From NCBI GenBank assembly GCA_949825025.1, contig OX463778.1, positions 39,447,194 through 39,511,193 on the forward strand: DNA of 64,000 nucleotides, in the 5' to 3' direction. This document shows positions 51,879 to 64,000 of this stretch, one piece after another. The stretch comes from Siphlonurus alternatus. Taxonomy: Eukaryota; Arthropoda; Insecta; Ephemeroptera; Siphlonuridae. The notes below the pieces were generated by a model, which saw only the letters and a list, made by a program, of their open reading frames with translations, ran no database searches and had not been told where the DNA came from. How positions within the stretch are numbered: the first letter of the stretch is position 1; each line of letters starts with the position of its first letter. Made by a program: the position numbers and the translations under genes.

Positions 51879-53459
51879 AATTTGGTGAAAATGGGTTGAA
51901 AGGTCTTGTTTCGATAAGGAGCAACTTTTTAACGCGCAAAAAGTCACTTTCGCCACCTTAAAAAAAGTGGAAAATTGACCCTTCGTGAACATGTGGGGGG
52001 GGTATTGGTATTTTCAAAGTTTGGTTCTTTAAAACTTTCTTGTAGTTGCAAGGAGAGTAATGTTATATTTTTTTTTGAATTTGTCATGGCAAAACGAATC
52101 GATTCCATTCCTAACACTTTGTTTTCGATATATAACATTGACTTTTTAAAATTCCAAAAAAGGGGTTTTTCTAACGTAACCAAAATTGCCATCCCATTAT
52201 CTCAGTATAGGTTTAAGGGAGAGAGTTGAAAGTTATATTGTCAAAGTCTGCTTGACAAGGAGATGCCCTAGCCCTACTAAAAATTGAAATTCGGTGCACT
52301 TTTATTTGTAGCTATTTATCAGATTATTACGTATTCCTTGGATCCTGCTGCGATTAATTTGGTGAAAATGGGTAGAAAGATCTTGTTTCGATAAGGAGCA
52401 ACTTCTTGACGCGCAAAAAGTCACTTTTGCCACCTTAAAAAAAGTGGAAAGGTGACCCTCCGTGAACATGTGGGGGGGTATTGGTATTTTCAATGTTTCG
52501 TTCCTTAAAACGTTCTTGTAGTTAAAAGGAGAGTAATGTCATTTTTTTTTTAATTTGTCATGGCAAAACGAAACGATTCCATTCCAAACACTTTGATTTC
52601 GATTTATACCATAGACTTTTTAAAATTCCAAAAATGGGGTTTTTCTAACGTAACCAAAATTGCCATCCCATTATCTCAGTTTAAGTTTAAGGGAGAGAAA
52701 TGAAAGTTATATTGTCAAAGTCTGCTTGACAAGGAGATGCCCTAGCCCTACTAAAAATTGAAATTCGGTGCACTTTTATTTGTAGTCTTTTATCAGATTA
52801 TTACGTATTCCTTGGATCCTGCTGCGATTAATTTGGTGAAAATGGGTAGAAAAATCTTGTTTCGATAAGGAGCAACTTCTTGACGCGCAAAAAGTCACTT
52901 TCGCCACCTTAAAAAAAGTGGAAAAGTGACCCTCCATGAACATGTGGGGGGGTATTGGTATTTTCAAAGTTTCGTTCCTTAAAACTTTCTTGTAGTTAAA
53001 AGGAGAGTAATGTTATATTTTTTTTTTTAATTTGTCATCGCAAAACGAATCGATTCCATTCCAAACACTTTGATTTCGATTTATAACATTGACTTTTTAA
53101 AATTCCAAAAATGGGGTTTTTCTAACGTAACCAAAATTGCCATCCCATTATCTCAGTTTAGGTTTAAGGGAGAGAGTTGAAAGTTATATTGTCAAAATCT
53201 GCTTGACGAGGAGATGCTCTAGCCCCCCTAAAAATTTAAATTCGGTGCACTTTTATTTGTAGCTATATATCAGAATATTACGTATTCCTTGGATTCTGCT
53301 GCAATTAATTTGGTGAAAATGGGTTGAAAGGTCTTGTTTCGATAAGGAGCAACTTTTTAACGCGCAAAAAGTCACTTTCGCCACCTTAAAAAAAGTGGAA
53401 AAGTGACCCTCCGTGAACATGTGGGGGGGTATTGGAATTTTCAAAGTTTCGTTCCTTAA

Positions 53460-54413
53460 AACTTTCTTGCAGATAAAAGGAGAGTGATCTTATATTTTTT
53501 TTTTAATTTGTCATTGCTAAACGATTCGATTCAATTCCTAACACTTTGTTTTCGATATATAACATTGACTTTTTAAAATTCCAAAAAAGGGGTTTTTCTA
53601 TCGTAACCAAAATTGCCATCCCATTATCTCAGTTTAATTTTAAGGGAAAGAGTTGAAAGTTATATTGTCAAATTCTGCTTGACAAGGAGATGCCCTAGCC
53701 CTACTAAAAATTGAAATTCTGTTCACTTTTATTTGTAGCTATATATCAGATTATTACGTATTCCTTAAATCCTGCTGCGATTAATTTAGGGAAAATGGGT
53801 AGAAAGGTCTAGTTTCAATAAGGATTAACTTCTTGAAGCGCAAAAAGTTCCTTTCGCTTCCTTAAAAAAATTGGAAAAGAGACCATCCGTGAACATGTGG
53901 GGGGGTATTGGAATTTTCAAAGTTTCGTTCCTTAAAACTTTCTTGCAGATAAAAGGAGAGTGATCTTATATTTTTTTTTGAATTTGTCATGGCAAAACGA
54001 ATCGATTCCATTCCTAACACTTTGATTTCGATTTATAACATCGACTTTTTAAAATTCCAAAAAAGGGGTTTTTCTAACGTAACCAAAATTGCCATCCCAT
54101 TATCTCAGTTTAAGTTTAAGGGAGAGAGTTGAAAGTTATATTGTCAAAGTCTGCTTGACAAGGAGATGCCCTAGCCCTACTAAAAATTGAAATTCGGTGC
54201 ACTTTTAATTGTAGCTATATATCAGATTATTACGTATTCCTTGGATCCTGCTGCGATTAATTTGGTGAAAATGGGTAGAAAGGTCTTGTTTCAATAAGGA
54301 TTAACTTCTTGAAGTTCAAAAAGTCACTTTCGCTTTATTAAAAAAATTGGAAAAGTGACCATCCGTGAACATATGTGGGGGGGTATTGGTATTTTCAAAG
54401 TTTCGTTCCTTAA
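53460..54413 (+). repeat. Diverged dimer, copy 1 (954 bp)
   Basis: One diverged-subtype monomer is followed by one monomer with gaagttcaaaaagtc, cgctttattaaaaa and an inserted at (aacatatgtgg near 54368). The pair repeats at an offset of 954 bp, seen as gaccatccg at 53881 and 54835 and aacatatg at 54368 and 55322. This dimer organisation occurs nowhere else in the window. Confidence 0.8.
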
Positions 54414-55367
54414 AACTTTCTTGCAGATAAAAGGAGAGTGATCTTATATTTTTTTTTTAATTTGTCATTGCTAAACGATTCGATTCAATTCCTAACACTT
54501 TGTTTTCGATAAATAACATTGACTTTTTAAAATTCCAAAAAAGGGGTTTTTCTATCGTAACCAAAATTGCCATCCCATTATCTCAGTTTAATTTTAAGGG
54601 AAAGAGTTGAAAGTTATATTGTCAAATTCTGCTTGACAAGGAGATGCCCTAGCCCTACTAAAAATTGAAATTCTGTTCACTTTTATTTGTAGCTATATAT
54701 CAGATTATTACGTATTCCTTAAATCCTGCTGCGATTAATTTAGGGAAAATGGGAAGAAAGGTCTAGTTTCAATGAGGATTAACTTCTTGAAGCGCAAAAA
54801 GTTCCTTTCGCTTCCTTAAAAAAATTGGAAAAGAGACCATCCGTGAACATGTGGGGGGGTATTGGAATTTTCAAAGTTTCGTTCCTTAAAACTTTCTTGC
54901 AGATAAAAGGAGAGTGATCTTATATTTTTTTTTGAATTTGTCATGGCAAAACGAATCGATTCCATTCCTAACACTTTGATTTCGATTTATAACATCGACT
55001 TTTTAAAATTCCAAAAAAGGGGTTTTTCTAACGTAACCAAAATTGCCATCCCATTATCTCAGTTTAAGTTTAAGGGAGAGAGTTGAAAGTTATATTGTCA
55101 AAGTCTGCTTGACAAGGAGATGCCCTAGCCCTACTAAAAATTGAAATTCGGTGCACTTTTAATTGTAGCTATATATCAGATTATTACGTATTCCTTGGAT
55201 CCTGCTGCGATTAATTTGGTGAAAATGGGTAGAAAGGTCTTGTTTCAATAAGGATTAACTTCTTGAAGTTCAAAAAGTCACTTTCGCTTTATTAAAAAAA
55301 TTGGAAAAGTGACCATCCGTGAACATATGTGGGGGGGTATTGGTATTTTCAAAGTTTCGTTCCTTAA
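54414..55367 (+). repeat. Diverged dimer, copy 2
   Basis: This is the second copy of 53460-54413, with small private changes such as gggaagaaagg near 54750 and caatgagg near 54770. It is followed by ordinary monomers, the first of which has the aacatatgtgg junction form. Confidence 0.8.
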
Positions 55368-57889
55368 AACTTTCTTGTAGTTAAAAGGAGAGTAATTTTA
55401 TATTTTTTTTTTAATTTGTCATGGCAAAACGAATCGATTCCATTCCAAACACTTTGATTTCGATTTATAACATCGACTTTTTAAAATTCCAAAAATGGGG
55501 TTTTTCTAACGTAACCAAAATTGCCATCCCATTATCTCAGTTTAAGTTTAAGGGAGAGAGTTGAAAGTTATATTGTCAAAGTCTGTTTGACAAGGAGATG
55601 CCCTAGCCCTACTAAAAATTGAAATTCGGTGCACTTTTATTTGTAGCTATATATCAGAATATTACGTATTCCTTGGATCCTGCTGCGATTAATTTGGTGA
55701 AAATGTGTTGAAAGGTCTTGTTTCGATAAGGAGCAACTTTTTAACTTGCAAAAAGTCACTTTCGCCACCTTAAAAAAAGTGGAAAAGTGACCCTCCGTGA
55801 ACATGTGGGGGGGGGGGGTATTGGTATTTTCAAAGTTTCGTTCCTTAAAACTTTCTTGTAGTTAAAAGGAGAGTAATGTTATATATTTTTTTTAATTTGT
55901 CATGGCAAAACAAATCGATTCCATTCCAAACACTTTGATTTCGATTTATAACATCGACTTTTTAAAATTCCAAAAATGGGGTTTTTCTAACGTAACCAAA
56001 ATTGCCATCCCATTATCTCAGTTTAAGTTTAAGGGGGAGAGTTGAAAGTTATATTGTCAAAGTCTGCTTGACAAGGAGATGCCCTAGCCCTACTAAAAAT
56101 TGAAATTCGGTGCACTTTTATTTGTAGCTATATATCAGAATATTACGTATTCCTTGGATCCTGCTGCGATTAATTTGGTGAAAATGGGTTGAAAGGTCTT
56201 GTTTCGATAAGGAACAACTTTTTAACGCGCAAAAAGTCACTTTCGCCACCTTAAAAAAAGTGGAAAAGTGACCTTTCGTGAACATGTGGGGGGTATTGGT
56301 ATTTTCAATGTTTCGTTCCTGAAAACTTTCTTGTAGTTGCAAGGAGAGTAATGTTATATTTTTTTTTTAATTTGTCATGGCAAAACGAATCGATTCCATT
56401 TCTAACACTTTGTTTTCGATTTATAACATCGACTTTTTAAAATTCAAAAAAAGGGGTTTTTCTAACGTAACCAAAATTGCTATCCCATTATCTCAGTTTA
56501 GGTTTAAGGGAGAGAGTTGAAAATTATATTGTCAAAGTCTGCTTGACGAGGAGATGCTCTAGCCCTCCTAAAAATTTAAATTCGGTGCACTTTTATTTTA
56601 ATCTATATTTCAGAATATTACGTATTCCTTGGATTCTGCTGCAATTAATTTGGTGAAAATGGGTTGAAAGGTCTTGTTTCGATAAGGAGCAACTTTTTAA
56701 CGCGCAAAAAGTCACTTTCGCCACCTTAAAAAAAGTGGAAAAGTGACCCTTCGTGAACATGTGGGGGGGTATTGGTATTTTCAAAGTTTCGTTCTTTAAA
56801 ACTTTCTTGTAGTTGCAAGGAGAGTAATGTTATATTTTTTTTTGAATTTGTCATCGCAAAACGAATCGATTCCATTCCTAACACTTTGTTTTCGATATAT
56901 AACATTGACTTTTTAAAATTCCAAAAAAGGGGTTTTTCTAACGTAACCAAAATTGCCATCCCATTATCTCAGTTTAGGTTTAAGGGAGAGAGTTGAAAGT
57001 TATATCGTCAAATTCTGCTTGACGAGGAGATGCTCTAGATTCCCTAAAAATTTAAATTCGGTGCACTTTTATTTTAATCTAAATTTCAGAATATTACGTA
57101 TTCCTTGGATTCTGCTGCAATTAATTTGGTGAAAATGGGTTGAAAGATCTTGTTTCGATAAGGAGCAACTTTTTAACGCGCAAAAAGTCACTTTCGCCAC
57201 CTTAAAAAAAGTGGAAAATTGACCCTTCGTGAACATATGTGGGGGGGTATTGGTATTTTCAAAGTTTCGTTCCTTAAAACTTTCTTGTAGTTAAAAGGAG
57301 AGTAATGTTATATTTTTTTTTTGAATTTGTCATGGCAAAACGAACCGATTCCATTCCAAACACTTTGATTTCGATTTATAACATCGACTTTTTAGAATTC
57401 CAAAAATGGGGTTTTTCTAACGTAACCAAAATTGCCATCTCATTATCTCAGTTTAAGTTTAAGGGAGAGAGTTGAAAGTTATATTGTCAAAGTCTGCTTG
57501 ACAAGGAGATGCCCTAGCCCTACTAAAAATAGAAATTCGGTGCACTTTTATTTGTAGCTATATATCAGAATATTACGTATTCCTTGGATCCTGCTGCGAT
57601 TAATTTGGTGAAAATGGGTTGAAAGGTCTTGTTTCGATAAGGAGCAACTTTTTAACGCGCAAAAAGTCACTTTCGCCACCTTAAAAAAAGTGGAAAAGTG
57701 ACCTTTCGTGAACATGTGGGGGGTATTGGTATTTTCAATGTTTCGTTCCTGAAAACTTTCTTGTAGTTGCAAGGAGAGTAATGTTATATTTTTTTTTTAA
57801 TTTGTCTTGGCAAAACGAATCGATTCCATTTCTAACACTTTGTTTTCGATTTATAACATCGACTTTTTAAAATTCAAAAAAAGGGGTTT
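55368..57889 (+). repeat. Transition block of satellite monomers
   Basis: This holds about five monomers. The first two (to about 56110) are of the ccaaacactttg type; one has a twelve-G run at 55807-55818 and another reads acttgcaaaaag in place of acgcgcaaaaag near 55744. From about 56118 to 57030 the monomers follow 16112-17030 at an offset of 40,006 bp, then the phase slips by two monomers before the longer match begins. No other feature was seen. Confidence 0.7.
55807..55818 (+). repeat. Expanded G run (12 G)
   Basis: The monomer G run after catgt is usually seven bases. It is six near 16281 and its copies, eight near 17232 and its copies, and twelve here. This is the longest in the window. 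Confidence 0.8.
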
Positions 57890-60800
57890 TTCTAACGTAA
57901 CCAAAATTGCCATCCCATTATCTCAGTTTAGGTTTAAGGGAGAGAGTTGAAAGTTATATCGTCAAATTCTGCTTGACGAGGAGATGCTCTAGATTCCCTA
58001 AAAATTTAAATTCGGTGCACTTTTATTTTAATCTAAATTTCAGAATATTACGTATTCCTTGGATTCTGCTGCAATTAATTTGGTGAAATTGGGTTGAAAG
58101 GTCTTGTTTCGATAAGGAGCAACTTTTTAACGCGCAAAAAGTCACTTTCGCCACCTTAAAAAAAGTGGAAAATTGACCCTTCGTGAACATGTGGGGGGGG
58201 TATTGGTATTTTCAAAGTTTGGTTCTTTAAAACTTTCTTGTAGTTGCAAGGAGAGTAATGTTATATTTTTTTTTGAATTTGTCATGGCAAAACGAATCGA
58301 TTCCATTCCTAACACTTTGTTTTCGATATATAACATTGACTTTTTAAAATTCCAAAAAAGGGGTTTTTCTAACGTAACCAAAATTGCCATCCCATTATCT
58401 CAGTATAGGTTTAAGGGAGAGAGTTGAAAGTTATATTGTCAAAGTCTGCTTGACAAGGAGATGCCCTAGCCCTACTAAAAATTGAAATTCGGTGCACTTT
58501 TATTTGTAGCTATTTATCAGATTATTACGTATTCCTTGGATCCTGCTGCGATTAATTTGGTGAAAATGGGTAGAAAGATCTTGTTTCGATAAGGAGCAAC
58601 TTCTTGACGCGCAAAAAGTCACTTTCGCCACCTTAAAAAAAGTGGAAAAGTGACCCTCCATGAACATGTGGGGGGGTATTGGTATTTTCAAAGTTTCGTT
58701 CCTTAAAACTTTCTTGTAGTTAAAAGGAGAGTAATGTTATATTTTTTTTTTAATTTGTCATGGCAAAACGAATCGATTCCATTCCAAACACTTTGATTTC
58801 GATTTATAACATTGACTTTTTAAAATTCCAAAAATGGGGTTTTTCTAACGTAACCAAAATTGCCATCCCATTATCTCAGTTTAGGTTTAAGGGAGAGAGT
58901 TGAAAGTTATATTGTCAAAGTCTGCTTGACGAGGAGATGCTCTAGCCCCCCTAAAAATTTAAATTCGGTGCACTTTTATTTGTAGCAATATATCAGAATA
59001 TTACGTATTCCTTGGATTCTGCTGCAATTAATTTGGTGAAAATGGGTTGAAAGGTCTTGTTTCGATAAGGAGCAACTTTTTAACGCGCAAAAAGTCACTT
59101 TCGCCACCTTAAAAAAAGTGGAAAAGTGACCCTCCGTGAACATGTGGGGGGGTATTGGAATTTTCAAAGTTTCGTTCCTTAAAACTTTCTTGCAGATAAA
59201 AGGAGAGTGATCTTATGTTTTTTTTTTAATTTGTCATTGCTAAACGATTCGATTCAATTCCTAACACTTTGTTTTCGATATATAACATTGACTTTTTAAA
59301 ATTCCAAAAAAGGGGTTTTTCTATCGTAACCAAAATTGCCATCCCATTATCTCAGTTTAATTTTAAGGGAAAGAGTTGAAAGTTATATTGTCAAATTCTG
59401 CTTGACAAGGAGATGCCCTAGCCCTACTAAAAATTGAAATTCTGTTCACTTTTATTTGTAGCTATATATCAGATTATTACGTATTCCTTAAATCCTGCTG
59501 CGATTAATTTAGGGAAAATGGGTAGAAAGGTCTAGTTTCAATAAGGATTAACTTCTTGAAGCGCAAAAAGTTCCTTTCGCTTCCTTAAAAAAATTGGAAA
59601 AGAGACCCTTCGTGAACATGTGGGGGGGTATTGGTATTTTCAAAGTTTCGTTCTTTAAAACTTTCTTTTAGTTGCAAGGAGAGTAATGTTATATTTTTTT
59701 TTTGAATTTGTCATGGCAAATCGAATCGATTCCATTCCTAACACTTGGTTTTCGATATATAACATTGACTTTTTAAAATTCCAAAAATGGGGTTTTTTTA
59801 ACGTAACCAAAATTGCCATCCCATTATCTCAGTTTAAGTTTAAGGGAGAGAGTTGAAAGTTATATTGTCAAAGTCTGCTTGACAAGGAGATGCCCTAGCC
59901 CTACTAAAAATTGAAATTCAGTGCACTTTTATTTGTAGCTATATATCAGAATATTACGTATTCCTTGGATCCTGCTGCGATTAATTTGGTGAAAATGGGT
60001 TGAAAGGTCTTGTTTCGATAAAGAGCAACTTTTTAACGCGCAAAATGTCACTTTCGCGACCTTAAAAAAAGTGGAAAGTGACCCTTCGTGAACATGTGGG
60101 GGGGTATTGGTATTTTCAAAGTTTCGTTCCTGAAAACTTTCTTGTAGTTGCAAGGAGAGTAATGTTATATTTTTTTTTTAATTTGTCATGGCAAAACGAA
60201 TCGATTCCATTCCTAACACTTTGTTTTCGATATATAACATTGACTTTTTAAAATTCCAAAAAAGGGGTTTTTCTAACGTAACCAAAATTGCCATCCCATT
60301 ATCTCAGTTTAGGTTTAAGGGAGAGAGTTGAAAGTTATATCGTCAAATTCTGCTTGACGAGGAGATGCTCTAGATTCCCTAAAAATTTAAATTCGGTGCA
60401 CTTTTATTTTAATCTAAATTTCAGAATATTACGTATTCCTTGGATTCTGCTGCAATTAATTTGGTGAAAATGGGTTGAAAGGTCTTGTTTCGATAAGGAG
60501 CAACTTTTTAACGCGCAAAAAGTCACTTTCGCCACCTTAAAAAAAGTGGAAAATTGACCCTTCGTGAACATGTGGGGGGGTATTGGTATTTTCAAAGTTT
60601 GGTTCTTTAAAACTTTCTTGTAGTTGCAAGGAGAGTAATGTTATATTTTTTTTTGAATTTGTCATGGCAAAACGAATCGATTCCATTCCTAACACTTTGT
60701 TTTCGATATATAACATTGACTTTTTAAAATTCCAAAAAAGGGGTTTTTCTAACGTAACCAAAATTGCCATCCCATTATCTCAGTATAGGTTTAAGGGAGA

Positions 60801-63800
60801 GAGTTGAAAGTTATATTGTCAAAGTCTGCTTGACAAGGAGATGCCCTAGCCCTACTAAAAATTGAAATTCGGTGCACTTTTATTTGTAGCTTTTTATCAG
60901 ATTATTACGTATTCCTTGGATCCTGCTGCGATTAATTTGGTGAAAATGGGTAACAAGATCTTGTTTCGATAAGGAGCAACTTCTTGACGCGCAAAAAGTC
61001 ACTTTCGCCACCTTAAAAAAAGTGGAAAAGTGACCCTTCGTGAACATGTGGGGGGGTATTGGTATTTTCAAAGTTTCGTTCCTTAAAACTTTCTTGTAGT
61101 TAAAAGGAGAGTAAAGTTATATTTTTTTTTTTAATTTGTCATGGCTAAACGAATCGATTCCATTCCAAGCACTTTGATTTCGATTTATAACATCGACTTT
61201 TTAAAATTCCAAAAATGGTGTTTTTCTAACGTAACCAAAATTACCATCCCATTATCTCAGTTTAGGTTTAAGGGAGAGAGTTGAAAGTTATATTGTCAAA
61301 GTCTGCTTGACGAGGAGATGCTCTAGCCCCCCTAAAAATTTAAATTCGGTGCACTTTTATTTTAATCTATATTTCAGAATATTACGTATTCCTTGGATTC
61401 TGCTGCAATTAATTTGGTGAAAATGGGTTGAAAGGTCTTGTTTCGAAAAGGAGCAACTTTTTAACGCGCAAAAGGTCACTTTCGCCACATTAAAAAAAGT
61501 GGAAAAGTGACCCTTCGTGAACATGTGGGGGGGTATTAGTATTTTCAAAGTTTCGTTCTTTAAAACTTTCTTGTAATTGCAAGGAGAGTAATGTTATAAT
61601 TTTTTTTGAATTTGTCATGGCAAAACGAATCGAATCCATTCCTAACACTTTGTTTTCGATATATAACATTTACTTTTTAAAATTCCAAAAAAGGGGTTTT
61701 TCAAACGTAACCAAAATTGCCATCCCATTATCTCAGTATAAGTTTAAGGGAGAGAGTTGAAAGTTATATTGTCAAAATCTGCTTGACAAGGAGATGCCCT
61801 AGCCCTACTAAAAATTGAAATTCGGTGCACTTTTATTTGTGGCTATTTAGCAGATAATTACGTATTCCTTGGATCCTGCTGCAATTATTTTGGTGAAAAT
61901 GGGTAGAAAGATCTTATTTCGATAAGGAGCAACTTCTTGACGCGCAAAAAGTCACTTTCGCCACCTTAAAAAGAGTGGAAAATTGACCCTCCGTGTACAT
62001 GTGGGGGGGGTATTGGTATTTTCAAAGTTTCGTTCCTTAAAACTTTCTTGTAGTTAAAAGGAGAGTAATGTTATATTTTTTTTTGAATTTGTCATGGCAA
62101 AACGAACCGATTCCATTCCAAACACTTTGATTTCGATTTATAACATCGACTTTTTAAAATTCCAAAAATGGGGTTTTTCTAACGTAACCAAAATTGCCAT
62201 CTCATTATCTCAGTTTAAGTTTAAGGGAGAGAGTTGAAAGTTATATTGTCAAAGTCTGCTTGACAAGGAGATGCCCTAGCCCTACTAAAAATAGAAATTC
62301 GGTGCACTTTTATTTGTAGCTATATATCAGAATATTACGTATTCCTTGGATCCTGCTGCGATTAATTTGGTGAAAATGGGTTGAAAGGTCTTGTTTCGAT
62401 AAGGAACAACTTTTTAACGCGCAAAAAGTCACTTTCGCCACCTTAAAAAAAGTGGAAAAGTGACCCTTCGTGAACATGTGGGGGGGTATTGGTATTTTCA
62501 AAGTTTCGTTCTTTAAAACTTTCTTGTAGTTGCAAGGAGAGTAATGTTATATTTTTTTTTGAATTTGTCATCGCAAAACGAATCGATTCCATTCCTAACA
62601 CTTTGTTTTCGATATATAACATTGACTTATTAAAATTCCAAAAAAGGGGTTTTTCTAACGTAACCAAAATTGCCATCCCATTATCTCAGTTTAGGTTTAA
62701 GGGAGAGAGTTAAAAGTTATATCGTCAAATTCTGCTTGACGAGGAGATGCTCTAGATTCCCTAAAAATTTAAATTCGGTGCACTTTTATTTTAATCTAAA
62801 TTTCAGAATATTACGTATTCCTTAGATTCTGCTGCAATTAATTTGGTGAAAATGGGTTGAAAGGTCTTGTTTCGATAAGGAGCAACTTTTTAACGCGCAA
62901 AAAGTCACTTTTGCCACCTTAAAAAAAGTGGAAAATTGACCCTTCGTGAACATGTGGGGGGGTATTGGTATTTTCAAAGTTTCGTTCCTTAAAACTTTCT
63001 TGTAGTTAAAAAGAGAGTAATGTTATATTTTTTTTTGAATTTGTCATGGCAAAACGAACCGATTCCATTCCAAACACTTTGATTTCGATTTATAACATCG
63101 ACTTTTTAAAATTCCAAAAATGGGGTTTTTCTAACGTAACCAAAATTGCCATCTCATTATCTCAGTTTAAGTTTAAGGGAGAGAGTTGAAAGTTATATTG
63201 TCAAAGTCTGCTTGACAAGGAGATGCCCTAGCCCTACTAAAAATAGAAATTCGGTGCACTTTTATTTGTAGCTATATATCAGAATATTACGTATTCCTTG
63301 GATCCTGCTGCGATTAATTTGGTGAAAATGGGTTGAAAGGTCTTGTTTCGATAAGGAGCAACTTTTTAACGCGCAAAAAGTCACTTTCGCCACCTTAAAA
63401 AAAGTGGAAAAGTGACCCTTCGTGAACATGTGGGGGGTATTGGTATTTTCAATGTTTCGTTCCTGAAAACTTTCTTGTAGTTGCAAGGAGAGTAATGTTA
63501 TATTTTTTTTTTAATTTGTCATGGCAAAACGAATCGATTCCATTTCTAACACTTTGTTTTCGATTTATAACATCGACTTTTTAAAATTCAAAAAAAGGGG
63601 TTTTTCTAACGTAACCAAAATTGCTATCCCATTATCTCAGTTTAGGTTTAAGGGAGAGAGTTGAAAATTATATTGTCAAAGTCTGCTTGACGAGGAGATG
63701 CTCTAGCCCTCCTAAAAATTTAAATTCGGTGCACTTTTATTTTAATCTATATTTCAGAATATTACGTATTCCTTGGATTCTGCTGCAATTAATTTGGTGA

Positions 63801-64000
63801 AAATGGGTTGAAAGGTCTTGTTTCGATAAGGAGCAACTTTTTAACGCGCAAAAAGTCACTTTCGCCACCTTAAAAAAAGTGGAAAAGTGACCCTTCGTGA
63901 ACATGTGGGGGGGTATTGGTATTTTCAAAGTTTCGTTCTTTAAAACTTTCTTGTAGTTGCAAGGAGAGTAATGTTATATTTTTTTTTGAATTTGTCATCG
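57890..64000 (+). repeat. Long segmental copy of 16930-23040 (offset 40,960 bp)
   Basis: About thirteen monomers match at a constant offset of 40,960 bp up to the end of the window. Only a few single-base differences are visible, for example ggcaaatcg near 59716, gggtaacaagatc near 60949 and cacttttgcc near 62908. It carries the aaaaggtcac variant (near 61472) found in thirteen-monomer copies 2 and 3 but not in copy 1. Discounting the 2,866 bp added by the insertion, the offset is 80 monomers. The site matching the insertion target, at 58983-58984, is empty. Confidence 0.85.

Larger units (their letters stand above)
27079..64000 (+). repeat. Satellite array, ~476-bp monomer, right part
   Basis: The array resumes at the second TA of the target-site duplication, in the exact monomer phase where it stopped at 24214, and continues without a break to the last base, so the right edge is also outside the window. 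About 77 monomers are present. This part has the strongest higher-order structure, with duplicated blocks at spacings of 5,236, 14,281, 5,235, 1,427 and 954 bp. It also contains the most diverged monomers (53.4-55.4 kb). I see no gene or non-satellite sequence in it. Confidence 0.98.

Noticed and set aside
1..64000. CENP-B-box-like motif in the monomer
   Set aside because: All TTCG sites were considered; none is followed by the required spaced A and CGGG.
1..64000. CRISPR array or bacterial integron-like repeat
   Set aside because: The repeat is 476 bp with no short repeat/unique spacer alternation and no associated genes.

Overview
This window is almost entirely satellite DNA. A tandem repeat with a monomer of about 476 bp (475-477) runs from the first base to the last, always in the same orientation, which is roughly 128 monomers. 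It is interrupted once, by a 2,864-bp AT-rich insertion at 24215-27078 with imperfect terminal inverted repeats and a TA target-site duplication. Neither edge of the array is in the window. I find no convincing protein-coding gene, rRNA, tRNA or CRISPR array. The short open frames recur once per monomer (a 63-codon frame on the minus strand, a 74-codon frame on the plus strand and a 77-codon frame on the minus strand). I read them as chance frames copied by the repeat.

The AT-rich composition, a long satellite with higher-order structure, and a non-autonomous DNA-transposon-like insertion carrying splice-like signals all point to a eukaryotic nuclear genome, in a pericentromeric, centromeric or other heterochromatic block. 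I cannot name the species. No CENP-B-box-like motif was seen, so a centromeric role is only a possibility.

Layout. 1-5.7 kb: fairly homogeneous monomers with a ten-monomer (4,755 bp) echo. 5.7-10.5 kb: a five-monomer (2,379 bp) tandem duplication. 9.2-14.9 kb: a six-monomer (2,857 bp) tandem duplication. 13.0-32.9 kb: a thirteen-monomer (6,190 bp) higher-order repeat in two full copies and a partial third, the second copy split by the insertion. 32.1-42.6 kb: an eleven-monomer (5,236 bp) tandem duplication. 41.4-50.5 kb: a near-identical copy of 27.1-36.3 kb, 14,281 bp downstream. 49.0-51.9 kb: a three-monomer (1,427 bp) duplication. 53.5-55.4 kb: a diverged dimer duplication (954 bp). 57.9-64.0 kb: a near-identical copy of 16.9-23.0 kb, 40,960 bp downstream. 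All spacings are whole numbers of monomers once the insertion is discounted, as expected from unequal exchange or replication-based amplification.

Inside the insertion, in order: a left terminal repeat; about seven copies of a 142-bp minisatellite; an AT-rich unique core with splice-like signals and a perfect 22-bp palindrome; an internal copy of the terminal sequence at 26140; and a right arm made of the 10-bp palindrome caagatcttg repeated every 11-12 bp and organised into overlapping long inverted repeats. Two other copies of the same monomer context (18023 and 58983) are empty, so the insertion is younger than the amplification that made those copies.

The observation I rate highest is a small hairpin in every monomer (7-bp stem, 7-base loop). 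Its stem keeps pairing through a T-A to C-G change, with a T-G intermediate, between monomer families.
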